NCBI GenBank assembly: GCA_964385645.1
Contig: CAYLPT010000095.1
Location: forward strand, 1-50,811
Direction of reading: 5' to 3'
From: CAYLPT01 sp964385645
GTDB lineage: Bacteria; Armatimonadota; Hebobacteria; Hebobacterales; Hebobacteraceae
Length of the DNA stretch: 50,811 nucleotides
This document shows positions 16,408-24,629 of the stretch, one piece after another. How positions within the stretch are numbered: the first letter of the stretch is position 1; each line of letters opens with the position of its first letter. The position numbers and the translations under genes were made by a program. The notes beneath the pieces were generated by a model. It did no database searches. It was not told the origin of the DNA and saw nothing but the letters and a program-made list of their open reading frames with translations.

Positions 16408-17184
16408 TCAGGCAAGGGCCGCCTCGTCGGCGAGCGGCCCATCGGGGCGGCCGGAGAGGAACTGCACCACGGCCGGGTCGGCCGAGCGCTCGAGCTCGGC
16501 GAGGGGGCCCAGGGCAAGCAGCCGGCCCCGGTGCAGCAGGGCCGCGCGGTCGGAGACGCTGCGCAGGGTGGACAGGTCGTGCGAGACCACCACCGAGGTC
16601 ACGCCCACCTGGTCGCGCAGCCGCCGGATGAGGTCGTGGAGCGCGGAGGCCGAGATCGGGTCCAGACCCGCGGTGGGCTCGTCGTAAAGCATGATCGAGG
16701 GGCCCATGGCCAGCGCTCGCGCCACCCCCACCCGCTTGCGCATCCCCCCGGAGAGCTGCTCCGGCAGCAGCGACTCGGTGCCCGACATGCCGACCATTTC
16801 CAGCAGCCCGGCAACCCGCCCTGCCAGCTCTCCGGCCCCGATGCGCCGGTGCTCCACCAGCCCCAGGGCCACGTTCTCGAACACCGTTAGCGAGTCCAGC
16901 AGCGCCGCCCCCTGGAACACCATGCCCACGCCCATGCGCAGCTCATCCAGCTCCCGCTCGCTCAGACCCGCGAGGTCCACCCCGTTCACCAGGATGCGGC
17001 CGCCGGTGGGGGAGATGAGGCCCATGATCAAGCGCAGCAGCGTCGTCTTCCCCGTCCCCGAGCGGCCCATGACGGCCACGATCTCGCCTCGCCGGACGCT
17101 CAGGTCGAGCCCGTCGAGGATGACCCTGCCGTCCAGGGCGTAGCGGAGCTCCTCGAGCTGGATGGGAGCTGCCTGCTCGGCCAC
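16408..17184 (-). CDS. mlaF: MlaF-type ABC transporter ATP-binding protein
   Basis: A 258-residue ABC ATPase. VMGRSGTGKTTLLRLIMG is the Walker A, QLSGGMRKRVGVARALAMGP the signature motif, and IMLYDEPTAGLDPI the Walker B with D-loop. VVVSHD is the switch histidine. SGGMRKRV is typical of the MlaF/Ttg2A group. With MlaE and MlaD it should energise phospholipid movement between the inner and outer membranes. I start at the GTG at 17184, two bases after the mlaE stop; the long open frame upstream lies inside mlaE in another frame. No strong ribosome site is visible, which fits translational coupling to mlaE. A 13-base gap separates it from mlaD. Confidence 0.92.
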   Translation of the reverse strand: MAEQAAPIQLEELRYALDGRVILDGLDLSVRRGEIVAVMGRSGTGKTTLLRLIMGLISPTGGRILVNGVDLAGLSERELDELRMGVGMVFQGAALLDSLTVFENVALGLVEHRRIGAGELAGRVAGLLEMVGMSGTESLLPEQLSGGMRKRVGVARALAMGPSIMLYDEPTAGLDPISASALHDLIRRLRDQVGVTSVVVSHDLSTLRSVSDRAALLHRGRLLALGPLAELERSADPAVVQFLSGRPDGPLADEAALA

Positions 17185-17186
17185 GG

Positions 17187-17927
17187 TCAGTACCGGAAGA
17201 TCGCCATCGAGAGCACCAGGTTCGCGGCGTAGATGAGCACCACGCTGAGGACCACCGCCGAGATCGTGGCGCGGCCCACGCCGGCCGCCCCGCCACCGGC
17301 CCGTATCCCCTGCCGGCACCCGACGAGGGCGATGATGAGCCCGAAGACAAGGCCCTTCGCCACCCCTCCCCACAGGTCGTGCGGCGTCAGCCAGCGCTGG
17401 ACGGAGCTCACATACTCGCCCGGGCTGACGCCGACCGGCACAGAAAGCAGAAAGGCGCCCGCCAGGGCCGCCGCGTCGGCGATGATCGTCAGCAGCGGGA
17501 GCATCACGACACAGGCCAGCAACCGGGGGACGACGAGGTAGCGGGTGGGGCTGATGGCGAGCGCCCGCAGGGCGTCCACCTGCTCGGTGACGGCCATCGT
17601 CCCCAGCTCCGCGGCGAACGCCGAGCCCACGCGCGCCGCCACCACTACACCGCACAGCGCCGGCCCCAGCTCCCGGGCGATCGCCACCGCCGTGCCTCCC
17701 CCGAAGTAGGCCGTAGCGCCGAACTGCACCAGGTAGCCCGCGGTGTGCCAGCCCCAGGCCATGCCCACAAAGAACAGGGTCACCACCACGATGGGCAAGG
17801 AGTCGGTGCCGACGATCGCCATCTGCTCGACGGTGCGGCGCCAGCCGATGCGCCCTCGAGCCAGGTAGCCCAGCGCGCTGACGAACAGCAGCACCCCGTC
17901 CCCGACGAAGGCGAGCGCGGACAGCAC
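17187..17927 (-). CDS. mlaE: MlaE-type ABC transporter permease
   Basis: A 246-residue inner-membrane permease of the MlaE/YrbE family. It has about five to six hydrophobic helices. ELGPALCGVVVAARVGSAFA, followed by ELGTMAVTEQVDALRALAI, is the family's coupling-helix signature. It forms the membrane part of the phospholipid-transport ABC complex with MlaF and MlaD encoded next. It starts at a GTG, with no better in-frame start before the pdxT stop. The gap to pdxT is 46 bases, so it is probably read through from the pdxS promoter. Confidence 0.92.
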   Translation of the reverse strand: MLSALAFVGDGVLLFVSALGYLARGRIGWRRTVEQMAIVGTDSLPIVVVTLFFVGMAWGWHTAGYLVQFGATAYFGGGTAVAIARELGPALCGVVVAARVGSAFAAELGTMAVTEQVDALRALAISPTRYLVVPRLLACVVMLPLLTIIADAAALAGAFLLSVPVGVSPGEYVSSVQRWLTPHDLWGGVAKGLVFGLIIALVGCRQGIRAGGGAAGVGRATISAVVLSVVLIYAANLVLSMAIFRY

Positions 17928-17973
17928 CTGAAGGCCGACGGCCCTCGGCAGCGCGCCGGCGCCGCGACTGTGG

Positions 17974-18543
17974 CTAGCGTACCATGGAGACGAAATACCC
18001 GTGCACCCTTGGGTCGTCGGTGAGCTCCGGGTGGAAGGCCAGGGCGAGGAGGCGCCCCTGCCGGGCGGCGACGATCCTCTCTCCGCACGTGGCGAGGACC
18101 TCTACTCCATCGCCCACCCCGGTGATGACGGGCGCGCGGATGAACACCGCGCGGAAGGGGCCGCCCCCTATCCCGTCCAGGTCCAGATCGGCCTCGAAGC
18201 TGTCCACCTGCCGCCCGAATGCGTTGCGCCGGACGGTGATGTCCATCACCCCCAGCGTGGGCTGGTCCCCGGCGGCCGACTCGACCCTCTTCGCCATCAG
18301 GATCATCCCCGCGCAGGTACCCAGCAGCGGCCGGCCCGAGGCCGCCAGCTCCCGCACCGGCGCCAGCAGCCCGTAGCGGTCCATCAGCTTGCCAATGGTG
18401 GTGCTCTCCCCGCCCGGCAGGATGAGCGCGTCGCAGGCCGCGACCTCCTCCGGGGTGCGCACCGGGCGCGCCTCGACCCCGAGGCGGCGCAGCGCCTCCA
18501 GGTGCTCGCGGACGGCTCCCTGGACGGCCAGGACCCCGACCAT
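17974..18543 (-). CDS. pdxT: Pyridoxal 5'-phosphate synthase glutaminase subunit PdxT
   Basis: A 189-residue class I glutamine amidotransferase that hydrolyses glutamine and channels ammonia to PdxS. LPGGESTTI (42-50) forms the oxyanion region. Cys77 in GTCAGM is the nucleophile, and His171 and Glu173 in FHPELT complete the triad. It forms the 12+12 PLP synthase complex with PdxS in the cytoplasm. Unlike most genomes, where pdxT directly follows pdxS, a 54-codon membrane-protein gene lies between them; pdxT starts 7 bases after its stop, behind GGGAG. The mla genes follow on the same strand. Confidence 0.96.
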   Translation of the reverse strand: MVGVLAVQGAVREHLEALRRLGVEARPVRTPEEVAACDALILPGGESTTIGKLMDRYGLLAPVRELAASGRPLLGTCAGMILMAKRVESAAGDQPTLGVMDITVRRNAFGRQVDSFEADLDLDGIGGGPFRAVFIRAPVITGVGDGVEVLATCGERIVAARQGRLLALAFHPELTDDPRVHGYFVSMVR

Positions 18544-18550
18544 CTCCCGG

Positions 18551-18715
18551 CTAGTCCTTGGTCCAGGTCCAGGGGCCGACGAGGGGCGCGCTGACGATGA
18601 GCGCGCAGATGAGCAGCCAGCGCTGCACCCAGCCGGCGAGCTGCCCCGCGCCCAGGCCGAGCGCCAGCCCTACCCCGAGCCAGATTCCCGCGACGCCGAT
18701 GCCTCTGCCGATCAT
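18551..18715 (-). CDS. Small membrane protein (54 residues) between pdxS and pdxT
   Basis: A short open frame of 54 residues with two hydrophobic stretches, about 8-28 and 33-47, and a charged end (WTWTKD). AAGGAG lies 5 bases before the ATG, with GGGAGG a little further upstream. The frame fits exactly between pdxS (25-base gap) and pdxT (7-base gap) with a start and stop expected of a real gene. I do not recognise a family. It may be a two-helix inner-membrane peptide. Its position suggests co-translation with PLP synthase, but no function can be assigned. Confidence 0.6.
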   Translation of the reverse strand: MIGRGIGVAGIWLGVGLALGLGAGQLAGWVQRWLLICALIVSAPLVGPWTWTKD

Positions 18716-18740
18716 GGGCACTCCTTACCTCCCGCGGCCC

Positions 18741-19625
18741 CTACCACCCCCGTGTCTGGAGCAGCTCCTTCTCGTCCATCCTCGATACATCCAGGCCGGC
18801 CATCGGCTCGCCGATGCCCTCCGAGACCCGGGCCACCACCTCCGGCTTGTCATAGTAGGTGGTCGCCTCCACGATCGCCTTCGCCCGCGCCGCGGGGTCG
18901 TTAGACTTGAAGATCCCGGAGCCGACGAAGACCGCCTCGGCGCCCAGTTGCATCAGCAGCGCGGCGTCGGCCGGGGTGGCGATGCCCCCGGCCGCGAAGT
19001 TGGGCACGGGGAGCTTGCCCGCGCGGGCGACCTCGCACACCAGCTCGTAGGGCGCGCCCAGCTCCTTGGCGGCCGCCATCAGCTCGTCCGAGCGCAGGGT
19101 GGTGAGCCGCCGGAGCTGCGACTGCACGAGTCGCATGTGCCGCACGGCCTCGACGACGTTGCCGCTGCCGGCCTCGCCCTTGGTGCGGATCATCGCCGCG
19201 CCCTCGCCGATGCGCCGCAGCGCCTCGCCCAAGTCGCGGCAGCCGCACACGAAGGGCACCTGGAACTGGTGCTTGTCAATATGGAACTGCTCGTCAGCAG
19301 GGGTCAGCACCTCGCTCTCGTCAATGAAGTCCACGCCCAGGGCCTGCAGCACCTGGGCCTCCGCGAAGTGCCCGATGCGCACCTTCGCCATCACCGGGAT
19401 GGTGACCGCGGACATGATCTCCTTGATCTTCACCGGGTCTGCCATCCGCGCCACGCCGCCCTGCGCACGGATGTCGGCGGGGACGCGCTCGAGCGCCATC
19501 ACCGCCACCGCGCCCGCCTCCTCGGCAATCCTGGCCTGCTCGGCCGAGGTGACGTCCATGATCACCCCGCCCTTGAGCATCTCCGCCAGGCCCACCTTGT
19601 TGCGCCAAGTGGATCGCTCCGCCAT
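18741..19625 (-). CDS. pdxS: Pyridoxal 5'-phosphate synthase lyase subunit PdxS
   Basis: A 294-residue PdxS, the TIM-barrel synthase that makes PLP from ribose 5-phosphate, glyceraldehyde 3-phosphate and PdxT-derived ammonia. Lys81 (MAKVRIGH) and Lys149 (IRTKGEAGSGN) are the two catalytic lysines. GGIATPADAALLMQLGAEAVFVG is the C-terminal phosphate site. Length is normal. GGGAGG precedes the ATG by about 6 bases, and a promoter is readable at 19679-19708. It is first in the run pdxS, 54-residue gene, pdxT, mlaE, mlaF, mlaD, DUF362. Its presence means that the PdxA-like gene at 47218 need not serve B6 synthesis. Confidence 0.97.
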   Translation of the reverse strand: MAERSTWRNKVGLAEMLKGGVIMDVTSAEQARIAEEAGAVAVMALERVPADIRAQGGVARMADPVKIKEIMSAVTIPVMAKVRIGHFAEAQVLQALGVDFIDESEVLTPADEQFHIDKHQFQVPFVCGCRDLGEALRRIGEGAAMIRTKGEAGSGNVVEAVRHMRLVQSQLRRLTTLRSDELMAAAKELGAPYELVCEVARAGKLPVPNFAAGGIATPADAALLMQLGAEAVFVGSGIFKSNDPAARAKAIVEATTYYDKPEVVARVSEGIGEPMAGLDVSRMDEKELLQTRGW

Positions 19626-19678
19626 TCCAGACCTCCCTGGGCCCCCGCCGGGCTCGCCGGCGGGCGGCCGCCGCTCCT

Positions 19679-19708
19679 ATCTTAGTACTTCCGAGCGGGG
19701 TGTGGCAA
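19679..19708 (-). promoter_or_regulatory. Sigma-70-like promoter of pdxS
   Basis: On the minus strand TTGCCA (19708-19703), an 18-base spacer and TAAGAT (19684-19679). The implied leader is about 45 bases. Confidence 0.5.
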
Positions 19709-19741
19709 GTGGGGCGCGGAGGGGCCCGCGTCACGCGCGGG

Positions 19742-19770
19742 TTGACTTCGCGCGCCGGATGGGCTATCCT
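19742..19770 (+). promoter_or_regulatory. Sigma-70-like promoter of lysA
   Basis: TTGACT (19742-19747), a 17-base spacer and TATCCT (19765-19770). The predicted start near 19777 leaves a leader of about 200 bases, long enough for regulation. Confidence 0.6.
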
Positions 19771-19895
19771 GTGCGGGGGGCAGTGCGTATGAACGCCCGG
19801 ACGTCCGGCTATCAGACGATGGCGACGAAGCGCCGCGCTGGCGTTCGTGCGCCCGCGTCTGCCTGACGACGCCCCTCACAAAGGTCCGCACGCAC

Positions 19896-19927
19896 GACGC
19901 CAGACCGCACCCAGCGAGTCTGGCGTC
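19896..19927 (+). promoter_or_regulatory. Leader hairpin of lysA (perfect 10-bp stem)
   Basis: GACGCCAGAC (19896-19905) pairs perfectly with GTCTGGCGTC (19918-19927) over a 12-base loop, in the transcribed leader 55 bases before the lysA ATG. No T-tract follows, so it is not a classical attenuator; it could be a protein- or RNA-controlled element. Confidence 0.45.
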
Positions 19928-19981
19928 TCCGCATTCACCAGGGCGGCCGGCCGCCGGCCGCCCGGCCAGGGAGGCGCAGGC

Positions 19982-21316
19982 ATGATGCTGCTCGGCACCC
20001 AGCGGGTCAACGGCCGCGGCGCGCTCGAGATCGGCGGATGTGACGCGGTCGAGCTGGCCCGCCAGTTCGGGACCCCCCTCTACGTCGTGGACGAGGCCCA
20101 CCTCAGGGAGACCTGCCGCCGCTACCGGGCGGCCTTCGAGTCCCGCTACCCGCAGGTGCTCATCTCCTTCTCCGCCAAGGCCCTCATGACCAGCGCCATC
20201 TGCTGCCTCGTGGAGCAGGAGGGGCTGGCCCTCGATGTCTCCTCCGGCGGCGAGCTCCACACAGGCCTGGCGGCCGGCTTCCCGCCGGAGCGCATCCTCC
20301 TGCACGGGAGCAACAAGTCCCGCGCCGAGCTCGAGATGGCGGTCGCCCACCAGGTGGGCTGGGTGGTGCTGGACAACCTGGACGAGGTGGAGGCGCTGCA
20401 ATCCCTCGCCGCCGCCCGGGGCGCGACCATGGACGTGCTGGTGCGCATCGCGCCGGGCGTCCAGGCCGACACCCACACCCACATCCAGACCGGCACCGTG
20501 GACACCAAGTTCGGCCTGCCCATCGTGGGCGGGCTGGCTGAGGAGGGCGTGCGCCGCGCCCAGGCCGCCCCGAACCTCCGCCTGCGCGGCCTTCACTGCC
20601 ATATCGGCTCCCAGATTCTCGAGCCGGGGCCCTTCTGTGAGGCGGCGGAGATGATGGTCGCCCTCGCCGCCGAGCTCCGGGACGGGCTCGGCTTCACGCC
20701 CGAGGAGCTCGACCTCGGCGGCGGCCTCGGCGTCCGCTACCGGCCCGAGGACCGGCCCCCCTCCCTCGAGGAGTACGCCGAGGCCGTCACCGGCGCGCTC
20801 CGGCGAAGCTGCGAGCGCCGGGGCCTGCCCCTGCCCCGGCTCATCCAGGAGCCCGGCCGCAGCCTCGTCGGCGAGGCCGGCCTGACCCTGTACACGGTCG
20901 GGGTCGTCAAGGACATCCCTGGCATTCGACGCTACGTCTCGGTGGACGGCGGCCTGTCGGATAACCCGCGGCCGGCCTTGTACGGCGCGCGCTACGATGC
21001 CATCGTGGCGAACAAGGCGCGCGCGCCGCGGACGGGTAAGGTGACCGTGGTCGGCAAGCACTGCGAGACAGACACTCTCATCGTGGACCTGGAGGCGCCG
21101 GAGATCGCGCCCGGCGACATCCTGGCGGTGCAGACCACCGGCGCGTACAACTACTCGATGGCGAGCAACTACAATCGGCTGCCGCGGCCGGCCGTGGTGC
21201 TGGTCGCCGACGGGCGGGCGGATGTTATCGTGGAGCGAGAGACCTACGACGATCTGGTCCGCCACGACCGCATCCCCGACCGGCTCCGGCGCCGGGAGAC
21301 CTCTCCCCGCCGCTGA
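19982..21316 (+). CDS. lysA: Diaminopimelate decarboxylase family PLP enzyme
   Basis: A 444-residue fold-III PLP decarboxylase of the LysA family, expected to convert meso-diaminopimelate to lysine. Lys66 (ISFSAKALM) is the PLP lysine; the usual residue after it, asparagine in KAN, is absent. LHCHIGSQI, DLGGGLGVRY and QEPGRSLVGEAG are the phosphate- and substrate-site motifs. HCETDTL holds the cross-subunit cysteine, and TGAYNYSMASNYN the conserved tyrosine. GGGAGG precedes the ATG by 7 bases; a second ATG follows at once. The frame is open upstream, but that part is not homologous. The next gene begins 3 bases after the stop. A related substrate such as ornithine or arginine is less likely. 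Confidence 0.9.
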   Translation: MMLLGTQRVNGRGALEIGGCDAVELARQFGTPLYVVDEAHLRETCRRYRAAFESRYPQVLISFSAKALMTSAICCLVEQEGLALDVSSGGELHTGLAAGFPPERILLHGSNKSRAELEMAVAHQVGWVVLDNLDEVEALQSLAAARGATMDVLVRIAPGVQADTHTHIQTGTVDTKFGLPIVGGLAEEGVRRAQAAPNLRLRGLHCHIGSQILEPGPFCEAAEMMVALAAELRDGLGFTPEELDLGGGLGVRYRPEDRPPSLEEYAEAVTGALRRSCERRGLPLPRLIQEPGRSLVGEAGLTLYTVGVVKDIPGIRRYVSVDGGLSDNPRPALYGARYDAIVANKARAPRTGKVTVVGKHCETDTLIVDLEAPEIAPGDILAVQTTGAYNYSMASNYNRLPRPAVVLVADGRADVIVERETYDDLVRHDRIPDRLRRRETSPRR

Positions 21317-21319
21317 GCC

Positions 21320-22555
21320 ATGAGCCTGCAACTGCTCACGGTCGTGGTCGCAGGCGCCGGCATGGGCCTGATCGGCCTGGTCTACAACTCTCTCGCGGCC
21401 TACTTCATGTTCGCCGCGCTGGTGGCGGTGCTGCTGGTCGCCTATGCCAGCTCGCGGCTCTCCGCGCGCACACTCGCCTGGCGCCGGGAAGGCGCAGGCC
21501 GGGTGTTCGAGGACGAACCTTTCCCGGTCAGGATCGAGCTCGAGAACACGGGGAGGCTGCCTCGCCTGCTGCTCGCCGTCGCCGACGCGCTCCCACCCCT
21601 GGTCGGCTCCGACGCGGAGGTCGAGTTCGTCGTGCCGGCCCTCTGGCCCGGCGAGCGTGTGTCCCTGTCCTACCGCGCCCGGGCGCGCAAGCGCGGGGTC
21701 TACCCCCTGGGGCCGATCACCGTCTCCGCCTCCGACCCCTTCGGCCTCTTCCTCCACGAGCGCCGCCTCGGCGAGCGCAGCGAGGCCATCATCTACCCGC
21801 GGCCGCTCGAGCTCACGGGAGAGGCGGGCCGCGCGGGTGCAGAGCCGAGGGGGGTGACGACGGGGGAGCGCGCGAGGTGGTCCCTGTCGGGCCTGGACTA
21901 CTACGGGATCCGCGACTACCGGCCCGGCGACGAGCTGCGGCGCATTCACTGGCCGGCCACCGCCCGCCACGGCTCCCTCAAGGTCATCGAGTACGAGCAC
22001 GGCGCCTCCGGCGACCTCGCGGTCGTGCTGGACACCAGGGAGGGCGCCGAGTACGGGCCCCCGCCCGACACCACACTGGAGGTGGGGGTGAAAGCGGCGG
22101 CCTCCCTCCTGCACTGGGCGCTCTCGGGAGAGGGACGCGCGTCCCTGGCGGCCGACTCGCCCCAGGGGCCCCGGCTGGTCGAGGTGGAGCGCCCGACGCG
22201 GGAGTACGAGCTGCTCGAGGCGCTGGCGCGGGTGCGCGCCGACGGGGCATTGGCCCCCTCCCAGGTGACCGACTGGGTGGGCGCTATGCTGCCCTCAGGG
22301 TACCGGCTCTGCATCATCACGGCGGCCCCCGATGAGGGCCTTCCCGGGGTAGTGGGGAGGCTGGTCGAGCCCTCCGGAGGCGGGCTGTGGGTGGCCGTGG
22401 TGCTGCTGGACGCGGCTAGCTTCGACCCCAGAGGCGGCCCGTCGGCGGCCGAGCCGGCGGAGGCGCTCGCGCGGGCCGGAGCGACCGTCACGGTGCTCGG
22501 GCGGGGTGACGACGTGGGGGAGGCGCTGGGGAGGATGCTCGTTGCCGCGGACTGA
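21320..22555 (+). CDS. DUF58 domain membrane protein
   Basis: A 411-residue protein with two N-terminal membrane helices (about 4-25 and 28-45) and a DUF58 domain. The domain signature is LDYYGIRDYRPGDELRRIHWPATARHGSLKV near the middle, given here only as a description of the D-Y-R-x-G-D and I-H-W elements. The C-terminal half is the vWA-like part. DUF58 proteins usually accompany a MoxR ATPase and a TgpA transglutaminase. Here the transglutaminase follows, but no MoxR gene is present. It starts 3 bases after lysA and its last 14 bases overlap the transglutaminase gene, so the three are translationally linked. Confidence 0.87.
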   Translation: MSLQLLTVVVAGAGMGLIGLVYNSLAAYFMFAALVAVLLVAYASSRLSARTLAWRREGAGRVFEDEPFPVRIELENTGRLPRLLLAVADALPPLVGSDAEVEFVVPALWPGERVSLSYRARARKRGVYPLGPITVSASDPFGLFLHERRLGERSEAIIYPRPLELTGEAGRAGAEPRGVTTGERARWSLSGLDYYGIRDYRPGDELRRIHWPATARHGSLKVIEYEHGASGDLAVVLDTREGAEYGPPPDTTLEVGVKAAASLLHWALSGEGRASLAADSPQGPRLVEVERPTREYELLEALARVRADGALAPSQVTDWVGAMLPSGYRLCIITAAPDEGLPGVVGRLVEPSGGGLWVAVVLLDAASFDPRGGPSAAEPAEALARAGATVTVLGRGDDVGEALGRMLVAAD

Positions 22556-24629
22556 CCGGACGACGACGACAGAGGAGGCGGTCCTCTACCTCGGGGGCGC
22601 GCTGGCGCTCGCCGCCTGCCTGGTCGCCCTGGGGGTGGCGGGCACCAGCACCTCGGTCGGGCTGGCGGGCGCTCTGCTCGTGTGCGCGGGCGTGGTGGTG
22701 AGCTGGCACACGCGGCACTGGCGCCTGTCCCGGGCGGTGCCCCTGGGCCTGGCGCTCGGCGCGGCGGCCGCCGCGGGCCTGGGCGCGCTGATCGCGCACG
22801 ACATCGCGGCCGAGGTCTCCGGGCTCTACGCGGCCCGCGCCGACCCTGGGCTCGGGCTGGCCCTGCGTATGGCGCTCCTGCCCCTGGCGTTGAGCTTCGT
22901 GCTCGTCCGGCCCGAGGCGGTCCCCTTCGCCATGGTGCCGGCACTGGCCGTCTTCGGGCTCATCTCCGGCCGAGGCCAGTGGGGCCACCTGAGCCTCTGC
23001 TTCGCCATCTTCCTCGCCGCCGGCCTGGCGGCTGTGGGCCACGCCATGGTGCTGACCGGCCTGCCCCCAGGCGGGGGGCTGTGGGCCGGCCGGCGGGGGG
23101 CGGAGTGGCGCCGGCGACACTGGGGGATACTCACAGCCTCCATCGCCGCCATACTGGCCCTCGGATATGCCCTGTACCTGCCGACCGCCACCTACCTGCC
23201 TCAGTACCGCTGGCAGCTCATATCGGGCATGGGCGGGGGCGGCACAGGCGTGCCGGGCCGCCTCTACCGCTCGCCCGACGCCGCCCGCAGCTATCCCATC
23301 GGCCGCGGCCCCGTCGCCCCCGTCGAGACGCCGGTGATGAGAGTCAGCGGCCCGGCCGCGGGCTACTGGCGGGGCGAGGTCTTCGACCACTACACCGGGC
23401 GGGCCTGGCTGGCCTCGCAGGAGCCGCGGCTGGTGGGCCCGCCGCAGGAGAACGAGCTCGATCTCACCAGGTACGTCCCGGCCCCGCCCGGCGCCTCGCT
23501 CGTTACCCACCGGGTCGAGCTGGAGGCCGATCTGCCCTTTGTCATCCACGCCCCAGGGCTTCCCCAGCGAGTCAGGCCCGAGCCGCCGCTCGATCTCACC
23601 GATGTGCCCAACCTCCTCGTGGACGCCTATGGCTGCGTGGTCGCGCCCCAGTACCTGATCCGGCACGGCGCCGCCTACACGGTCACGTCGGCGCCCCTCG
23701 ACATGGCCCCGGCAACCCCTGGCGCGCCCGCCGACGCGCACGTCCTGCCCTCACCCTCCGACCTGCCTCCCCAGTACCTGCGCGTACCGATGAGCGCCCG
23801 CCGCGTCGCGGACCTGGCGCGCGCAGTGGCCGGCGACGAGCCGACGGCGCTCGCCAGGCTCAGCGCGCTCGTCCAGCACCTGCAGGGCGAGTACGCCTAC
23901 TCCCAGGACGTGCCGGCCACCCCCCGCGGCCGGGACGCCGCGGACTACTTCCTCCTCGACCTCAAGCGGGGATACTGCGACCTCTACGCCACCGCCCTGG
24001 TCCTGATGGCGCGCTCGGTCGGCATTCCGGCGCGCCTCGTCACAGGCTACGCGGGTGGCGAGTACGACCCGGAGACGGCGACCTACCTGTTTCGAGGCAC
24101 GGACGCGCACGCCTGGGCCGAGGTGTATCTGCTGCCTTGGGGATGGACGACCGCAGACGCGACGCCCGCGGAGGGCCCAGTCCCACTCTCGCCGCTCAGG
24201 CGTCTTGCGCTCTCCGCGGGGCTCTTCGTCCATCGTCACCCTTGGGCGACGGCCCTTGCCGTGCTCTCTCTGATCGCCGCGCTGGCCCTTGGCGCCCTGA
24301 GGGCAATGCGCATCGGCCGGTGGGGCGCCTTGCCCGCCGCCCGCGACGCGCGCGCGGCGGTCGCCCGCGCCTACGCGGAGGCCTGCCATCTACTGGCCCG
24401 ACGGGGCCGGCCCAGGCGCGCGGCCCAGACGCCCCTGGAGTTCCTTGCCGCCCTCGAGGCCCGGCCCGACGGACTCGCCGCCGCGCTCCCCGCCGTGCGC
24501 TCGCTCACCGAGGTCTTCGTCATCGCCCGCTACGGGCCCGGGCCGGTGGAGGAGGAGACGGCGGCATCCGCGCGCAGCCTCGCGCGGCAGGTTCGCGTCG
24601 CCCTGCGTCGCGGCCGCCGGCAGGCTTGA
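22542..24629 (+). CDS. TgpA-like transmembrane transglutaminase-domain protein
   Basis: A 695-residue protein with six or so N-terminal helices (residues 10-220), an extracytoplasmic transglutaminase core, another helix near 570-590 and a C-terminal DUF4129-like tail. KRGYCDLYATALVLMARSVG holds the catalytic cysteine at about 479. DAHAWAEVYL supplies the histidine and TADATP the aspartate. It resembles TgpA of Pseudomonas, an essential envelope protein of unclear substrate. I start at the TTG at 22542 because GGGGAGG lies 7 bases upstream and the DUF58 stop falls inside the overlap. An in-frame GTG at 22506 has no such site. The stop is part of a perfect palindrome shared with the convergent gene. 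Confidence 0.88.
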   Translation: MPRTDRTTTTEEAVLYLGGALALAACLVALGVAGTSTSVGLAGALLVCAGVVVSWHTRHWRLSRAVPLGLALGAAAAAGLGALIAHDIAAEVSGLYAARADPGLGLALRMALLPLALSFVLVRPEAVPFAMVPALAVFGLISGRGQWGHLSLCFAIFLAAGLAAVGHAMVLTGLPPGGGLWAGRRGAEWRRRHWGILTASIAAILALGYALYLPTATYLPQYRWQLISGMGGGGTGVPGRLYRSPDAARSYPIGRGPVAPVETPVMRVSGPAAGYWRGEVFDHYTGRAWLASQEPRLVGPPQENELDLTRYVPAPPGASLVTHRVELEADLPFVIHAPGLPQRVRPEPPLDLTDVPNLLVDAYGCVVAPQYLIRHGAAYTVTSAPLDMAPATPGAPADAHVLPSPSDLPPQYLRVPMSARRVADLARAVAGDEPTALARLSALVQHLQGEYAYSQDVPATPRGRDAADYFLLDLKRGYCDLYATALVLMARSVGIPARLVTGYAGGEYDPETATYLFRGTDAHAWAEVYLLPWGWTTADATPAEGPVPLSPLRRLALSAGLFVHRHPWATALAVLSLIAALALGALRAMRIGRWGALPAARDARAAVARAYAEACHLLARRGRPRRAAQTPLEFLAALEARPDGLAAALPAVRSLTEVFVIARYGPGPVEEETAASARSLARQVRVALRRGRRQA

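Larger units (their letters stand above)
19626..19981. other. Divergent regulatory region between pdxS and lysA (356 bases)
   Basis: It holds back-to-back promoters for pdxS (minus) and lysA (plus) and a 10-bp leader hairpin before lysA. A 25-codon open frame at 19789-19866 is listed only as a rejected candidate. No recognisable riboswitch or RNA gene was seen. Confidence 0.6.

Noticed and set aside
19789..19866. 25-codon upstream open frame in the lysA leader
   Set aside because: It has only one lysine codon, no run of regulatory codons and a poor ribosome site, so an attenuation role is not supported; conservation could change this.
19771..19981. Lysine riboswitch before lysA
   Set aside because: The leader has one strong stem but not the multi-helix junction and conserved bulges of the L-box; the length is marginal.
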